Positions 43,098-56,089 are shown, counted from the first letter of the stretch. The stretch is DNA of 56,272 nucleotides from Asparagopsis taxiformis (GCA_030407315.1 JALQPE010000766.1:1-56272); one strand, 5' to 3'. A program made the numbers and translations. The notes: generated by a model from the sequence alone, not told the origin.

Positions 43098-44190
43098 AAC
43101 ACCCTGATTTGAGTTAAAATTTGGGCTATTCTCAAAAACATGCACATGTGAACATGTTTTTGAGATGGGGGTGTGCCGTACGGCACAATCGACCCGCCCA
43201 AATCGTTGATTTTTGCAAGATTTTTTGTGCCCGAAATTTTAGAATTTCTGGGCTGGCCAGCAGTGCATCTGAGATGGACATCCACCGGACGTCCATTTCA
43301 GGTTGGTCGTGTGCTGCCTACATCCACGCATTGCAGCAACTAAGCAGGCGGGTTCACTACTAATATAAAGTGCACGGAATATGAGTAACGTGATGGGTGA
43401 GTAGTGTTTCTGTTGAGGGAGTAAGGCGGGACCATGATGAAACACGGAAGAAGATTTCTCCCTAGCATAACTTAGGCTTGAAGCCTGCAATCGGCCCATC
43501 TTCCGGCGCCATTTAGCCTCACAGTTAGTGCTTACAGAAGCCAGTGATGACCCCGCTCGGGGCGGCGGCCGGTTCCTGGGGCCGTTGTGGCCAAATTAGA
43601 CACCCTGATTTGAATTAAAATTTGGGCTATTCTCAAAAACATGCACATGTGAACATGTTTTTGAAATGGGGGTGTGCCGTACGGCACAAACGACCCGCTG
43701 AAATCGTTGATTTTTTACAATTTTTTTGTGCCCGAAATTTTAGAATTTCCGGGCTGGCCAGCAGTGCAATCGAGCTGGACATCCACCGGACGTGCATTTC
43801 AGGTTGGTCGTGAGAGAGTGGGGTGGGACCATGATGGAACAAGGACCAACCTGTCCCTGGCGTATTGAGCCTGAAATTGACCCTTTGTCAGACGCCATTT
43901 AGCCTTACAGTTAGTGCTTACAGAAGCCAGTGACAACCCCACTCGGGGCGGCGGTCGGTTCCTGGGGCCGTTGTGGCCAAATTAGACACCCTGATTTGAA
44001 TTAAAATTTGGGCTATTCTCAAAAACATGCACATGTGAACATGTTTTTGAGATGGGGGTGTGCCGTACGGCACAATCGACCCGCTGAAATCGATGTTTTT
44101 TGCAATATTTTTCTCCCCTGAATTGTAGAATTTCTGGGCTGGACAGCAATGCAACTGAGCTGGACATCCACCGGGCGTCCATTTCAACTT
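43098..44190 (+). repeat. Palindrome-bearing repeat array, three units (copy Y)
   Basis: Same array as 1289-2376. GTGCCGTACGGCAC palindromes are at 43173-43186, 43674-43687 and 44060-44073, with spacings of 501 and 386 bases. It lies upstream of the dioxygenase gene start (42755) and downstream of the methyltransferase gene end (44414). Confidence 0.85.
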
Positions 44191-44413
44191 GGTCTTGTAT
44201 TTTGCATCTGCACGCATAACAGCAACCAAGCAGTCAGGTTCACTGCTCGGACGAAGTGCACCTAGAGTGTGAACGATTGGTTTTTGACAGGCGAGTACTG
44301 CCGAATAGGTTTCACCCTGGACTAATGGTGGCTGGACATTCTGCATTATATGATATACTTCAACTCTGGAACGTAGCTTTATTTGTAGTCGAAATGAAAA
44401 CATCTTTCGTGAC

Positions 44414-47400
44414 CTAATTCCATCTCTGCTCTAAACGCTGTCCATAATGAACGTAGAGCTCCTGCCCCGGACGGATATCGCGGATTGCACGTACTACAAT
44501 GATCTTCGGATTTTCTAGGTCCTTCGCCTTGAGCTTCTTCCCCGTCGAACCGCTGCTGTAGTTCTCGACAAACTCGACGTTGGCCATCCGCCTGGTGTCT
44601 TCCGCCGGAGTGTCCTCACCTCGCAAATACCGCGGGTCGTTGATGAACTGCGCCGAACAGAACGGAGCCGGAACAATCCAAATTGGATGCTCGATGTTTT
44701 CGTCGTCCTCCGCTGTTGCATACAGCTTGATAGCATACATCAAGAATGTTTCCTTCGTTATCGCCATGTGACCCTCTCCGTACGCGAACCTCATCGACTC
44801 CTTGCTCATATCAGAGTACACAACAGTTCCGTAGTATGCACATACTTCGTCACCAACATTAAATGTCTGTTCAGCGAAGAGCCCTCTTCCTGCATTTGGA
44901 TGCTTAATCAGCGATGGTCGAACGCTCAATTTTTCGCAACACAATCGTGTGCCCGCATCACGCGAGGGTTTTCAGTTTGCAACCAGCGGCGCAGGGAAGG
45001 TGGCCAATAATGTACCGGTTTCTCCATGTGCTCGCGCGACGCAATCGACTCTGGGCACAGCTGCCAGAGGTACTGCCGAATATATTCGGGAACCTCTGGT
45101 ACAGGGGAAGGCCAGGTGGGGGTTCGATGATCCTGCGTTCCCTCTGCGTACGCATCGTGACAGAGGGGGACGCCAAGAACTTCTCAGCACTCTGTTTCGC
45201 TTCTGTCGTGACCCTCATGTCAGTGTTGTTTGAAAGAATTACACGTGACATGACTGCACACAGCTTTGGAAGCGATCGTACCACACACAATTTGTCCATG
45301 TCACTGCCGACGAAAACACGGTGCTCAGGCAAGCTCATAGCTGCTTTTCCCGTTGCGAAAGTGCCAGAGAATGGATCGACAACAATATCACCAGGCTGTG
45401 AATGCTGGCTGATCAACTCCATCATGAGAGCGACGCTCTTCTGCTCTGCACGAACTCTGACCGTAGCACCGGTTGTGCTCCTTGTTCGCCACACCATCTC
45501 ATTCGAATCGATGGCGGGCATATTGATGGTGACGTTGCACCACGCCGGGTACGTGCCGTCCATGTATCCGTGGTTCCTATAGGCCACCATCTCGCTTCCG
45601 GTCTTGAACGGAACACCTCGCTTCCAGAAGTGGATAGCGACCTCTGCCATGTTCATGCGTTGGTACCTCTTCCGCCCCGGCATTTGATAGAGGTGCCCAG
45701 GTAGTCGGACAAACAACAACAGGTACCTCGTCAACGAAGAAAACTGAATTCCGAACGACGTCCTCCTCCTCCTCGTCCTCCTCCTCATCCGCACTTTCTT
45801 CGCCACTGTGCTGCGATGCTTCGGAGTCCGAATTCATGGACGTAACCTCTTCTTCATCCGACCCGTCATCACTGGCAGCAGTATCGGTTTGGGCCTTCTG
45901 ACTGCGGTCCTTTGTACGTTTCCAAGTAATGGAACCATTCGTAGAACTGCAAAACCCGAGCAGAACACGATGCCGTGGCCACCGGGGCGCAACAGCTCGT
46001 CAAACACTTCGATGCTAGCCTGCATATCTTCTGCAGTTAGCCTGTCGTACGAAGAGTTGGAATCGTTCCTCTTACGACGAACATTGTAGGGCGGATCAGT
46101 CAGAATGAGCTGAACGTTGCCCGTGATGGGCACGTGTTCTCGGCTCTCGTCGGCACTGACCAAATCTTCGAAAGGGACGTCGTACACCCGGCAATACTGA
46201 CTCATTTTCGAAAGAAAGTCCTTTGCGAGAGCCTGCCCTTCACTTTCCTGCTCTTCTGTCGCATGGGGTGACGGTGACGGGGGAGACGGCCCTTGGGCAG
46301 TAAGACTGGTCCTCCCAGGTCCAAGTTGAAGCCTGGTTGTGTGTCTTGTCGACGGAACCAAACCTCTCCCTCCTGTGTTGCGACGAGTGGGAGTGTCATC
46401 AACCGGCTTGGGGACCTTTTTCTGCGTCCGCGGCTTGTGGTGCCGGGCGGAGGACAGCCATAACGTCTTCGTCGAGGGTGTCAAAATACGCTGGCAGCTT
46501 GTCCGGATTTCCGCTTGAGAAGTATATTTCCAGTGCCCCCCAGCGGTCGGACTCCGGCCAGGTGTACAGGTCCGGGTTGACGATAAGAAACTGCAACCGG
46601 TCGAAGAACTTCCTCACAAGGTCCCTAAATGCACTGTGCTGCGCACTGGTTCTTGTCTCTACTTTTCCACCATATCCATCAGGATGAGATAGGGGAGCTT
46701 TGTTGTGGTAGAGATCTAGCTTCTGCTCCATCGGTGCGAATAGACCTTCATCGAGCACGTCAAACCAATGCTCACTGCTGTCGAAAATGATGTACGGCGC
46801 CATCAACTCTTCGAAGCTGGAAAACTTTGCGGCGTAGGCCACATCGGTCCAAGCATGGTATAAAACTTGAACCACGTAACAAGCTCGATTAGTGCTTTTC
46901 CGATGGGCTGGGACGCGTGCGGCTTCGTTCCCCTCTTCGGCCGCATCTCCTATTCGGCGGCGACGCGGCAGGTTCTTGTTGTGATTTCGGATGATAGACA
47001 ACGCTTGGAAATACATCAATACCTCGAACGTTTCCGGTGGAGCAAGAACGAAGGCGCTTGGTTCCCCGCGCTGCGGCGCCTGTAGTGGCGAAGGAAGCAT
47101 GTTACATCCAATAAGGAAGGTCTGCGGCACGATCCCAGAAAGGATGCAGTGCTCAACCCATTGCCCGATACGCTCATCCTGTCTTGAAAACTCGGCAATG
47201 GGTAATGCCAGACGAACAATCTGCTTGGCTCGCTCAACGTTCATCTCTGCCATGACGATTTCGGCAACATCCGCCTCGACTCCAGCATTCTTCGAACGAC
47301 CGCTGAAGGACATGCTGAGTCGACCTTGCAGCGCCACAAATTGTTCTTCCGTGCCCTGCGCAACCCAAGCGCCAAGGTCCGCGTATGTGAAACCTCCCGG

Positions 47401-47619
47401 CTTGTCCGTCAAGTCTGCGAAACTTGAGTGGGCGAATAAATCCAGCAAGAGGCGGAGGAAGTCTTTGCCAGCGAGAGTAGTTTCGCGGGCGGCGCGACCT
47501 ACGTTTCGACGTGTACCCATGTCACTAGAATCCTCCCAAGGGCTAGCGGGTTCGCGCAGAATTGGCACGGTTGCGTCGTCAACGATCGGATTGCTGTTGC
47601 GCCTGCGCTTATTCGTCAT
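44414..47619 (-). CDS. Beta-class DNA amino-methyltransferase fused to SET domain (copy Y)
   Basis: About 1065 codons from MTNKRRRNSN (47619) to the stop at 44414. Residues ~1-400 are an unrecognised helical region. The methyltransferase follows: LILTDPPYNV (46081-46098; motif IV, D/N-PP-Y class) comes before DPFSGTFATGKAA (motif I, about 45340-45375). That order is typical of beta-class bacterial N6-adenine/N4-cytosine enzymes (PF01555-like). An acidic linker sits between them. The last ~180 residues resemble a SET domain: AGRGLFAEQTF, YYGTVVYSDM, FCSAQFINDPR in place of the usual NHSC box, and GQELYVHYG. The first part and the methyltransferase differ in frame only by a T run near 46419; one base fewer restores it. 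Expected role: nuclear DNA methylation coupled to protein lysine methylation (inferred). The open frame extends upstream toward 47901 but looks noncoding. Confidence 0.76.
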
Positions 47620-48420
47620 AATGGAATGAGTGGAAAATTCGGTACAGGATGGCGACCGCTCGGCGAGACAGTCAAATTTGACGACGTATCTCGTGACGTT
47701 TGCACTCTTTCGTGAGGAACACTGGTTGATATCGAACGGAACAGAGTATACGGGTACACAGCACTGGAAAGGTCTTGAAACCCGTAACCGGTGTAGGTAA
47801 TAAGTTGTGACGGATACGTGGTAGAGAAAAAATTTTAAAAGATTGTGATTCCCTGCCTTTGAGTGTTGTACTGCAAGGCCGCCAGTCACATAGGTTGACA
47901 CAGGTGCCTCACGCTTACCAGGTGAGCGACATCCGGACGGCCACTGGACGTGGGGATGTCCGACTCAGATGCATTGCTGGCCAGCCCAGAAATTCTACAA
48001 TTTTCGGGCAGAAAAAATATTGCAAAAAACATCGATTTCGGCGGTCGATTGTGCCGTACGGCACACCCCCATCTCAAAAACATGTTCACATGTGCATGTT
48101 TTTGAGAATAGCCCAAATTTTAATTCAAAGCAGGATGCAGATATTCGTCTTCTACCATTGTCAGAACACATTCGTATAACCACATTTGGAGAACCTGAGC
48201 CCAGAGCTATCGGTTTTGGCGGGAGCTAAGCCATATCTCATATAATCAGTAACTACTTCCCGCCCAGCTGAGTGGTGGAACCCCTGCTATTTCTACCAAC
48301 GAGACATACGGGGTGTCAACTCGGCAATCGTATATGATTTGGGTGCTAAATTTATTCAAGAGACGAATGGGCTTCGAAAAGGAGCCCAACTACGTCTACT
48401 TGTGATCCATGGGTATAGGA
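47620..48420. promoter_or_regulatory. Methyltransferase upstream region with one inverted palindrome module (copy Y)
   Basis: Equivalent to 5796-6600. The module spans about 47928-48137 in minus orientation, with the palindrome at 48051-48064. No coding sequence is supported. Confidence 0.5.
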
Positions 48421-48765
48421 CTATTCTATTCTTCTCCAGGCTTCCACCGTAGCCGCCTCCTCCGCCTCCGTTAATGGAAAGAATATCCGAACCGCACCTC
48501 AACATGTTCTTCATGTGATCCATGGGTACTGACATCTCACATGCTCTCCAGGCTTCCCACCTAGCCGCCTCCTCCGCCTCCGTTAATGGCAACAATATCC
48601 AAACTGGACCTCTACATGTTTTTCTTGTGATCCATGGGTACTGACATCTCACATGTTCTCCAGGCTTCCTCCAAAGCCGCCACCTCCCCTCCCGTTAATG
48701 GAAAGAATACCCGAACCGCAGGCTTCCTCCATAGCCGCCTCCACCTCCGTTAATGGCAAAAACAT
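48420..48765. repeat. Tandem repeat, about 112-bp units (copy Y)
   Basis: Counterpart of 6600-6935, with the same four units and small differences (for example CCCACCTAGCC against CCACCGTAGCC in the second unit). The minus strand again gives Gly-rich snatches with stops. Confidence 0.75.
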
Positions 48766-49224
48766 CTCACCGGGCTGAAAACGGACGGACGACATTGGGT
48801 TCGTTCCGCTGCGTAGACGTTTAGAATCTTGTTAGAAAAAAGTAAACGAAAGAGAATGACATCTCATCTCTGTCGCAATATGTTCCATTTTCAAGTTCTC
48901 GGTTCCACACCCATCAAGGCCTGGATCGAACCCTCTTCGATGGATAGGACAAATAGTGGAAGGCTTTTAAGCCTGTGACCAAGCGGCTATTGATTGGTTG
49001 GAGGAAGGAAATTACAGAGGAAATTTAGCTGAGTACGGTGCTCGCGATAGCTGTTAGGTTAAAGTCAAATATGTGTTTTCGATTATTTTTCGTACGAAAA
49101 TGTCTTGCAAAAGACGATGCTTTGTCGTTCTCCTGGAGGGAGTCCGTTGCATTGCACTCAATTCGAGAGCATCGTCATGAAGGAGAGGATTCTTTCTGCT
49201 TGTTAGAATCGGTTTAGAGCACAT
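48766..49224. other. Unassigned intergenic sequence (copy Y)
   Basis: Counterpart of 6936-7396. I see no coding or structured feature here. Confidence 0.4.
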
Positions 49225-49791
49225 AGCTAATGCATTACTGGCCAGCCCAGAAATTGTAGAATTTCGGGCAGCAAAAATATTGTAAAAAACCTTGATTTGG
49301 GCGGCCGATTGTGCCGTACGGCACACCCCCACTTCAAAAACATGTTCACATGTGCATGTTTTTGAGAATAGCCCAAATTTAATTCAATCAGGGTGTCTAA
49401 TTTGGCCACAACGGCCCCAGGAACCGACCGCCGCCCCGAGCGGGGTCATCACTGGCTTCTGTAAGCACCAACTGTAAGGCTAAATGGCGTCTGACGAAGG
49501 GTCAATTTCAGGCTCAATACGCCAGGGACAGGTCTTGGTCCTTGTTCCATCATGGTCCCGCCCCGCTCTCTCACGACCAACCTGAAATGGACGTCCGGTG
49601 GATGTCCAGCTCGATTGCACTGCTGGCCAGCCCGGAAATTCTAAAATTTCGGGCACAAAAAAATATTGCAAAAAACATCGATTTGGGCGGTCGATTGTGC
49701 CGTACGGCACACCCCCATCTCAAAAACATGTTCACATGTGCATGTTTTTGAGAATAGCCCAAATTTTAATTCAAATCAGGACGTCTTCCGG
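49225..49791 (-). repeat. Two inverted palindrome modules upstream of the coiled-coil gene (copy Y)
   Basis: Counterpart of 7397-7957, with palindromes at 49311-49324 and 49697-49710 and the coiled-coil gene starting at 50013. A few real substitutions relative to X are visible here (for example CATTTCAAAA against CACTTCAAAA). Confidence 0.85.
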
Positions 49792-50012
49792 ACATAGGGG
49801 TGCTCGCGGCCTAGCTCGACAGCTGTAATTGTACCTCATTAAATACTGTTGATGACTGCCTACCGTATACAATCTGGGCTGTTGGCGTATTATCCGGTAC
49901 TTGACCTGACCTGAACGTTCATCGCAGACCGTTGTGGTTACCGACACTATACAGCAATCTTTTTTTGTATCTCGTGCAACTCATCGTTCCATCGCTTCCG
50001 GAAAGCTTCATT

Positions 50013-52294
50013 ATGCCGCCGCGTATTGCGAAGAAAGCTCCAAAGCCTCCGGCCTCCAGAAAACCCGGTCAGCAGCTGCTGTATCGAGTGCCCGACAATC
50101 CCGTGCGAAGAAATCGGTCTGGGCCTACCGGCAGCATTGAACCGCGGTCCGGTAGTCGCAAGACGGACCGGCGCAGATCTGGGGATCCGCAGCGAGAAAG
50201 TGAGGAAGGAGGAACGGCGCGGAGAGAGATGGGGCTTGACCGAGGCAAGCGTGCTCGCAGGGACAGTGAACATCATGATGATGACATGATAGTGGCTCAA
50301 TGTTGGAATGCGGCAGAGTGCTATGGCAAAGGTAGTTCCTCCCGGTTGGCAGATGCGGAGGTGCTGCAGACGGAGTCCCAGCCGGGGGCTTCCGACACAC
50401 TGGAGGCTGTGACCCCCACTGCGCCAACTATGCCGAGTACATCAGCCCCAGCAGGTAATGCAGTCAGGGACCCGAGGATAGCGGCAAGGGATGTTGTTTC
50501 TGAGCAACGTTCACAGGATGCCAACTATCATCGGCGGTCAGGTGGTACTGAGGGGAGAGAGCAGCCGGAGTGCGGGCCTCGTCACAACAGAGTGTCATTG
50601 GTGCCAAATATGCGCGTAACGCCCCCGCGACGTCAGGCTATTGGCGATGGAGGACATCATATTCCCGATAGCGTGGGGAGATGGGGGGACGGTGAGGGCA
50701 GAGAGGTTGCATCCGCCGGAATCCATCGATTTAATGGCGAGTCGCATCAATGCGCAGAAGAAGAAGATCGCGGAGCTGGAAAAAAAAGTGTTTAGCCAGG
50801 ACATAGCAAACAAGGCGCTCACCACGGAGATTGTTGCGTTGGAGGCTAAGGTGAAGACTCTGCAGGCGGAAAATGCCAGCCTTACTGCAATTGCGAGAAC
50901 AGGTAGAATCAGTGATCACGGTGGCGGTAAGTCGAAAATACAGAAAGCCATTCCTGTGAAATACCTTGGAGTTCTTAGGGCGGTTGAGGAAAACCTGACA
51001 AAGTGGTGCAAGAACGAGACTATGGAGCTGGACCCTATAGCGAAAACAACGCAGAGACGTTGGACTGGACGTACCATCGAGGTAGAGCCGGTAAAGGGGC
51101 ACTTTGGAGCGAAAACGGTAGGATATATTGCTACCCCCTCCGGCTATATCATCAAGAATCTGCAGTGGTATACACCTTCGTACAGGGACGAGAGTGATCT
51201 GCTGAATGACTTGGTGCGACACGTACTGCGTCAAAGTCCGTGGTGTGATGTGTTTTTCGATGAGGAGCAGCGTGTGTGCTGTCAAGAGGCTGTGGCGGGG
51301 AGCAAGGAATTGAAAGTGAAGGTGACGCAGAACTGTCCGACGTGATGAGTGCACGGAAGCGTAATGCGAGGACGAGGGACAGATTGTTCGGTTCGCTGGG
51401 GTACACGAAATTATGTCTAGATGCACGATGCTGACGACGCGAGCTGAGATGGACGAGCGAGAGGAACAAAAGCGCGAAGCGTCTGAGAAGCTTTTGAAAC
51501 GGAAAAGTAACGGTGATTTGGATATGGGGAGGTGGCGAACGGCACCGTTCTCAGAGCTGCGATACAGCAAAGGCTTGGTTCCTGACAGCTTCGAAATGGA
51601 AGTGAATGGTGATGCATGGTTTAACAACCGAGTAGCTGTGAATGTGCTGGACATCTTCAGGGGTTATTCGATACGACCAGAACAAGTAATGGACATAGAG
51701 ACGAGCATACTAACGCTGGCGCGCCTGGATGCTTGGCTAGTGACTACTGTGGAGTGTTTGGATGAACCGAAGGGGAAAGGAGGTGCACGGCAGAAGGAGT
51801 TTACAAGGCGGTACAGTCAATATGTGGGGGTAGCTTTTCAGCAATTAGTTGGTATGGTGGTGTACTGCATGTCTTGTCTCCAAGGCTCGCAAGCAAGGGA
51901 AGAAACGGACGTTGTCGAGAGCGAACAGCGGACTAGTGCACAGTCACGGCATGTGTTTGCAAGCCGTACTGTGACGAGAGAGGCTGTTGAAGTGTGGCAA
52001 AGCGGAGAGGGGTCTGGAATTGTTCATGTCGTTGATGATGTAAACCGCTGCTCATCACTTGTTCTAGTGTCCGAGGATTGGATTCAATCGCATATTACGT
52101 CAAACCTCGGTGCTGTAATGGATTGTGTGATTGCGCAAGGACTAATTGGCGCAGAACTTTTCGTCGTTGACCCATATGCTGGACACCTGACTGCAAACCT
52201 GAATGTCGAAATCAATGCCCCACAGTATGGGGGCATGGAGCGGCGCCATGCAGCCACTGCTGATAACGGTTTTGGCGTAATGGAGATTGGTTGA
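50013..52294 (+). CDS. Coiled-coil protein of unknown function (copy Y)
   Basis: About 760 codons in the repaired frame. The start MPPRIAKKAPKPP was chosen at the first ATG after the palindrome modules and is conserved in both copies. Residues ~1-220 are basic, Pro/Ser/Arg-rich and probably disordered. Residues ~235-300 form a coiled coil (INAQKKKIAELEKKVF, then LTTEIVALEAKVKTLQAENA). The remaining ~450 residues are compact and unrecognised, with segments such as KWCKNETMELDP, GYIIKNLQWYTPSYRD and AELFVVDPYAGHLTANL. A one-base indel near 50677 and another near 51330 break this copy; X has the complementary sequence. It converges on the transposase gene, whose stop lies 75 bases away. The function is unknown; DNA binding or a transposition accessory role is only a guess from position. 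Confidence 0.66.
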
Positions 52295-52369
52295 TTAGTG
52301 CAGTAATGTGACGTTGACTAGAAGGTTTATCATGTAGTACATTATCAATAGAGTGCTGCGATTTAGATT

Positions 52370-55300
52370 TATTCTTCTTCATTATCATCTGTGAATTGGT
52401 AATCAGTGTTGGTGTAGAAGCGGTTGAGATAGAAACGGTGGTCCGACCAGTGCATTTGTTTCGTAAATGGCTTGACTGGAAATTTACTTCGTACGATGTG
52501 CACGGTGCCAGATATAGTAGATGCAGGAATGAGGTCAAACCAAGACCACCTGCACTGTGGGATGCAGTGTCATTGCTGTCAACGGATCCGTTGTCCGGGT
52601 CCCATGTGGACCACTTTAAACAAATGCACCCAAGTGATTTTTCACAGCGGTTTTTTGGGGCAAAGCAGGTCATATACTGAACGAAAGCGAGTTCTACAGG
52701 TTGAAACAGGTTTGGAGACTGCAGGCGTACCAGTGCCAGGACGCGCCCTACCCATATGGTTCTGTAGTCATCGGCAGTTCCGGAGATGACGACAAAGGAG
52801 TACTGCGATCTCTTTGCGGGGCCGAACGATGAAGTTGCAAAGACGCGCTGCTGCTTTGTGCCTCCTCGACACGTTTTGTGGGGCGAAGCATGCCACTGTG
52901 CGGGTCAAAGTCGTCGGCATCTGGGACGTACCCTCCCATGACGTAGGCGGACTTTACCACGGTGACGGAAATGTCCATGTCATGTATTGGAGGGCCTTCT
53001 GCCGTGGCGCGCAGTCTAGCGAGGGTGAGGAACGCTTGTGGCAGCTGTGTCACCGAGTTGCTGGAATAGCGTTATGGTGCCAGACGGGAACGAGGAGTTG
53101 TGCAGCGGCAAAAGAGTGGCAGGATCGGGCTGTCCGTCGATATCTGCAACGAGGAGGGTTGCATCGGGCAGCAGGGAGGCAAAGTCGTGCAGTGCAACGG
53201 TGAATCCGTCGCGAACGAGTACTGCACCGTCTGTGGGCGATATCATGCGTGCGTGCGTTTCCCAATGTGTTCGATGGGTATGATGCCATTTGAGTGGCCA
53301 AGGAGAATTCCATGTGGCGAAATAGTCTCTTCCATGGCTGTGGAGCGCCTTCGAAGGTTTTCCTATAACTCTGTTTTGAACGAAGATGCGAGTGTTCGTA
53401 GGTGGTAGGGCCTGCATCATGTGTTCCAGGGCGCCATATCTCTGCAAGTCACCGGGAAGATGGTCTAGAAGATGGAACTTGAAAGTTTTGGACCTGTTGG
53501 TGTTGGTGAAATGGGCCGAGGGTGGAGAGCATTGATTGTTTGAAATAGGAAATGGAGTTCTGGAGGCTTTCTAGTTCGGCGGCAGTCCAGTGCTTGATGC
53601 GACCGCGTTTCATGACCCATGCGACGAGGTCAGAGTATTGCGTGCAGATGGAAGTGAGGGGGGCTGTATCTACTTCGTCACAGCATGTGTCAATGAATGC
53701 TGCGATGAAAGGGAACACCATGTCGACATGGTGATAGTCTTTGGCTGCGAGCATGCCGCGTATGCCGTCCTCCGTGAAGAGGCCGTTCAAATTGGTGCCC
53801 TTCTCACCCTTGGAGAAGTCGACATGAAGACCGGTGATGTAGTAGTCGCGTTCGATAGCGGACAGAATGCTGTTTGAGCCGGCGAGGATGGATTTTTTTC
53901 ACCTTCTTGAAGGTGCGAGGTGTCCCGGATGGGAGGCAGTGGTGGTGAGGTCTGGGGAGCTGAGGCGGTGGACAATGCACTGTTTGATGAGCTTTGAGTG
54001 CCGAGTGGAGATTGTGCAGAGGCTCGAAGGAGAAAATGTTGTAGGGGTCTAGGGGACTGTTGGTGGGTAAAGAGCGGTCGATTCGAGGACAGAGTGTTGT
54101 TCGAGGAGGGAGAGAGCTTCGAGCGGAGCAGTTGTATGCTCCTGAGCGCTCTCTTGGCGTGCAGAGCGTGTATCATCGAGGGAGCGGGGGTGGTGGTGGC
54201 GCGCTGGATTCAAGTTGAGTGGCGGGGATGTAGCAGCGGTGGCAGGGATGTGTGGTGGTAGTGCTGTTGCGAGTGCATGAGAGCTCTTTGGCCTCTGGAA
54301 AGTCGCAGCAATAATTGGCTAGGATGGGAAAGCATTGGCGGGCAGTTGCAGTGGAGTCTGTGCAGGGGAACCCGAAGAGAACGCGGTGGATAGGACGAAA
54401 ACACTTTTTCGAGTGCTTTATGAAGAATATCAATTTTGCGAGCGCGACTAGCAGAACTAGAGGTTGTCGGCATTTCATCACCGAACAAGGCGTTGGACGA
54501 AGGTTAACAATGTACGGAAGATACCCGACGATGGTGAGGCCGGTACGGATGCAGTGGCGACGGAGGGGGCGGAGAAGTGTTGAGCAGTGTGACGTGTATG
54601 GGGGTATGCGACGATTGCGGAGCTCTTGAGGCTTGTGCTGCTCTTGTCGGAGTACACTTGGAGGAGGCCGGCAAAGGAGGAAGCGGTGGGATCATTTTCC
54701 TCTGCCCCATACGACCTGTGGATCTTCCGAGAGCTGCACGCGCTGTCTAGTAACCTGGTGCAGCGTTTTCGCGAATTCTGTGTGTAGGGGATGAGAAAAT
54801 ATTGCGGTGCCGTCTGGGCGGTCTGTGGGGAGGGGTGGAGAGAGTATTTTGGTCGTTAGCCAGTGCTAACTGCCTGCGGAGCATGTCGACTGGGTCGCGG
54901 AGGTACAGCTGTGCCGAGTACTTACCAGTTTTGTCTGGAATGATGATGTGCTCTGTAACCTTCGGTGCGGAAATGTGTTTCGACCATGGAAGCGGTAACG
55001 TGGCGACAATTCTTCTACGGTGCGAACGGCGCTGTTGAACTTTTCTAGGGAGAATGCGGGGTCCTTGTAGGATGGTGATGACTTCGCTCACGCGGCCAGC
55101 GCCGCCTTGTACTCGAGGGTTGTGAGACTGGCGGCGAGGGATTGCACGAGGAGGTCTGCGCGGGAGGGGGTTGAGGTTGTGGCAGTGAAGCGTCACAGGG
55201 TGAGTCGCTGGAGGAAGCACGACCAGATTCTGGGTCTGGGAGCTGGGTTGCGGGGATCATGGTCGCCGTTTCGAGCAGGCTCATGGGTGACGGCAGGGAC

Positions 55301-55421
55301 ACGAGCGTTGTTGAAATGTTGGGGAGAGGGGTTGAAACGGTAGCGACACGTTCGCTCATGCAGCGCGAGCGCAATAAGCATCTACGCAGTAGTAGAAGCA
55401 CCCTTCATACTTGCATTCCAT
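52370..55421 (-). CDS. Plavaka/CMC-like transposase (copy Y, frameshifted)
   Basis: Same gene as 10531-13565, from the start at 55421 (MECKYEGC) to a TAA at 52370. Copy Y is more heavily frameshifted in the N-terminal and middle parts (near 55380, 55230, 54960, 54490, 54180 and 54000; two short deletions fall in the HNLHLG box) and around 53300-53500. Its C-terminal parts are readable. The 3' end faces the coiled-coil gene end with 75 bases between. This is the only transposase-like gene seen in the element, so it is the likely mobiliser. Confidence 0.58.
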
Positions 55422-56017
55422 GTCGAGTTTTGACGCAAAAGGGAGGATTGCGAGCTGAACAGGGGAGACTGTGCCGTCCAGATGCGACCAATTTTTTTTT
55501 TGTGGTGCTTTCGAGACTTGGAATGTAACGTGTTCGTAGTTTTTTGGGTAGTAGTTTTGTGCTCACTCCAGCTGACATCCCAACGGTGGAATTTAACCGA
55601 GAGTTCAATCATTTCCAACTGTTACATCACATTGCGTGCTGGCAACGTGTGCATGGAAGGACGAACGACTGCCCTGGGAGATGAAATTTTCAATTAATTC
55701 ATTTGTAATAATAAACTTTTTTATTTCTGAACTTCGTGGATTTGAATGTGCTTTACAGCGGATATGCCACAGATCATGTAAGGAAAGCAAATGGATTCTC
55801 ATATATATGATTATATGTTTATATTCGTTGTTCTCGATCCGGATCTCTTTGTTCGGGGAATCAGAGACCATGGCTTGGGCATACTCAATCTCACTGCCGG
55901 CGATGATTTCGAGTATGCACAGCAAGACTTAAGCGGACGCAGAAAGCTGTCCGGTCGACGCCGCAGGCTCCACTCCGCCCTCATCACCGACTGATCTTCT
56001 TTGACCGACTTTGCTTT
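55422..56017 (+). other. Transposase upstream region with a weak short ORF (copy Y)
   Basis: Counterpart of 13566-14161. The readable plus-strand tail here lies at 55791-55994 and ends in the same basic sequence. A one-base difference (GGGCATAC against GGGCCATAC in X) shifts the upstream part. Coding status is doubtful. Confidence 0.25.
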
Positions 56018-56055
56018 GTACGTGCGCGAATCTTGATCAAGATTCGCGCACGTAC
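56018..56055. repeat. 38-bp perfect palindrome (copy Y)
   Basis: Identical to 14162-14199, with no change in any of the 38 positions although indels occur close on both sides. Confidence 0.95.
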
Positions 56056-56089
56056 CTTCGTTTCCATCCTCTACCCTCGAGGGTATCGT

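Noticed and set aside
46399..47901. Longer start for the methyltransferase gene at 47901
   Set aside because: The extra ~94 residues are open by chance in AT-rich sequence and have no coding character. Copy X is frameshifted there, while MTNKRRRNSN is conserved in both copies.
48356..48652. Glycine-rich protein gene on the minus strand
   Set aside because: The frame is a by-product of the 112-bp tandem repeat; it is interrupted by stops and differs between copies.
50731..51654. Minus-strand 307-codon frame over the coiled-coil gene
   Set aside because: It is a shadow frame. The plus strand has heptads and a consistent frame across both copies.
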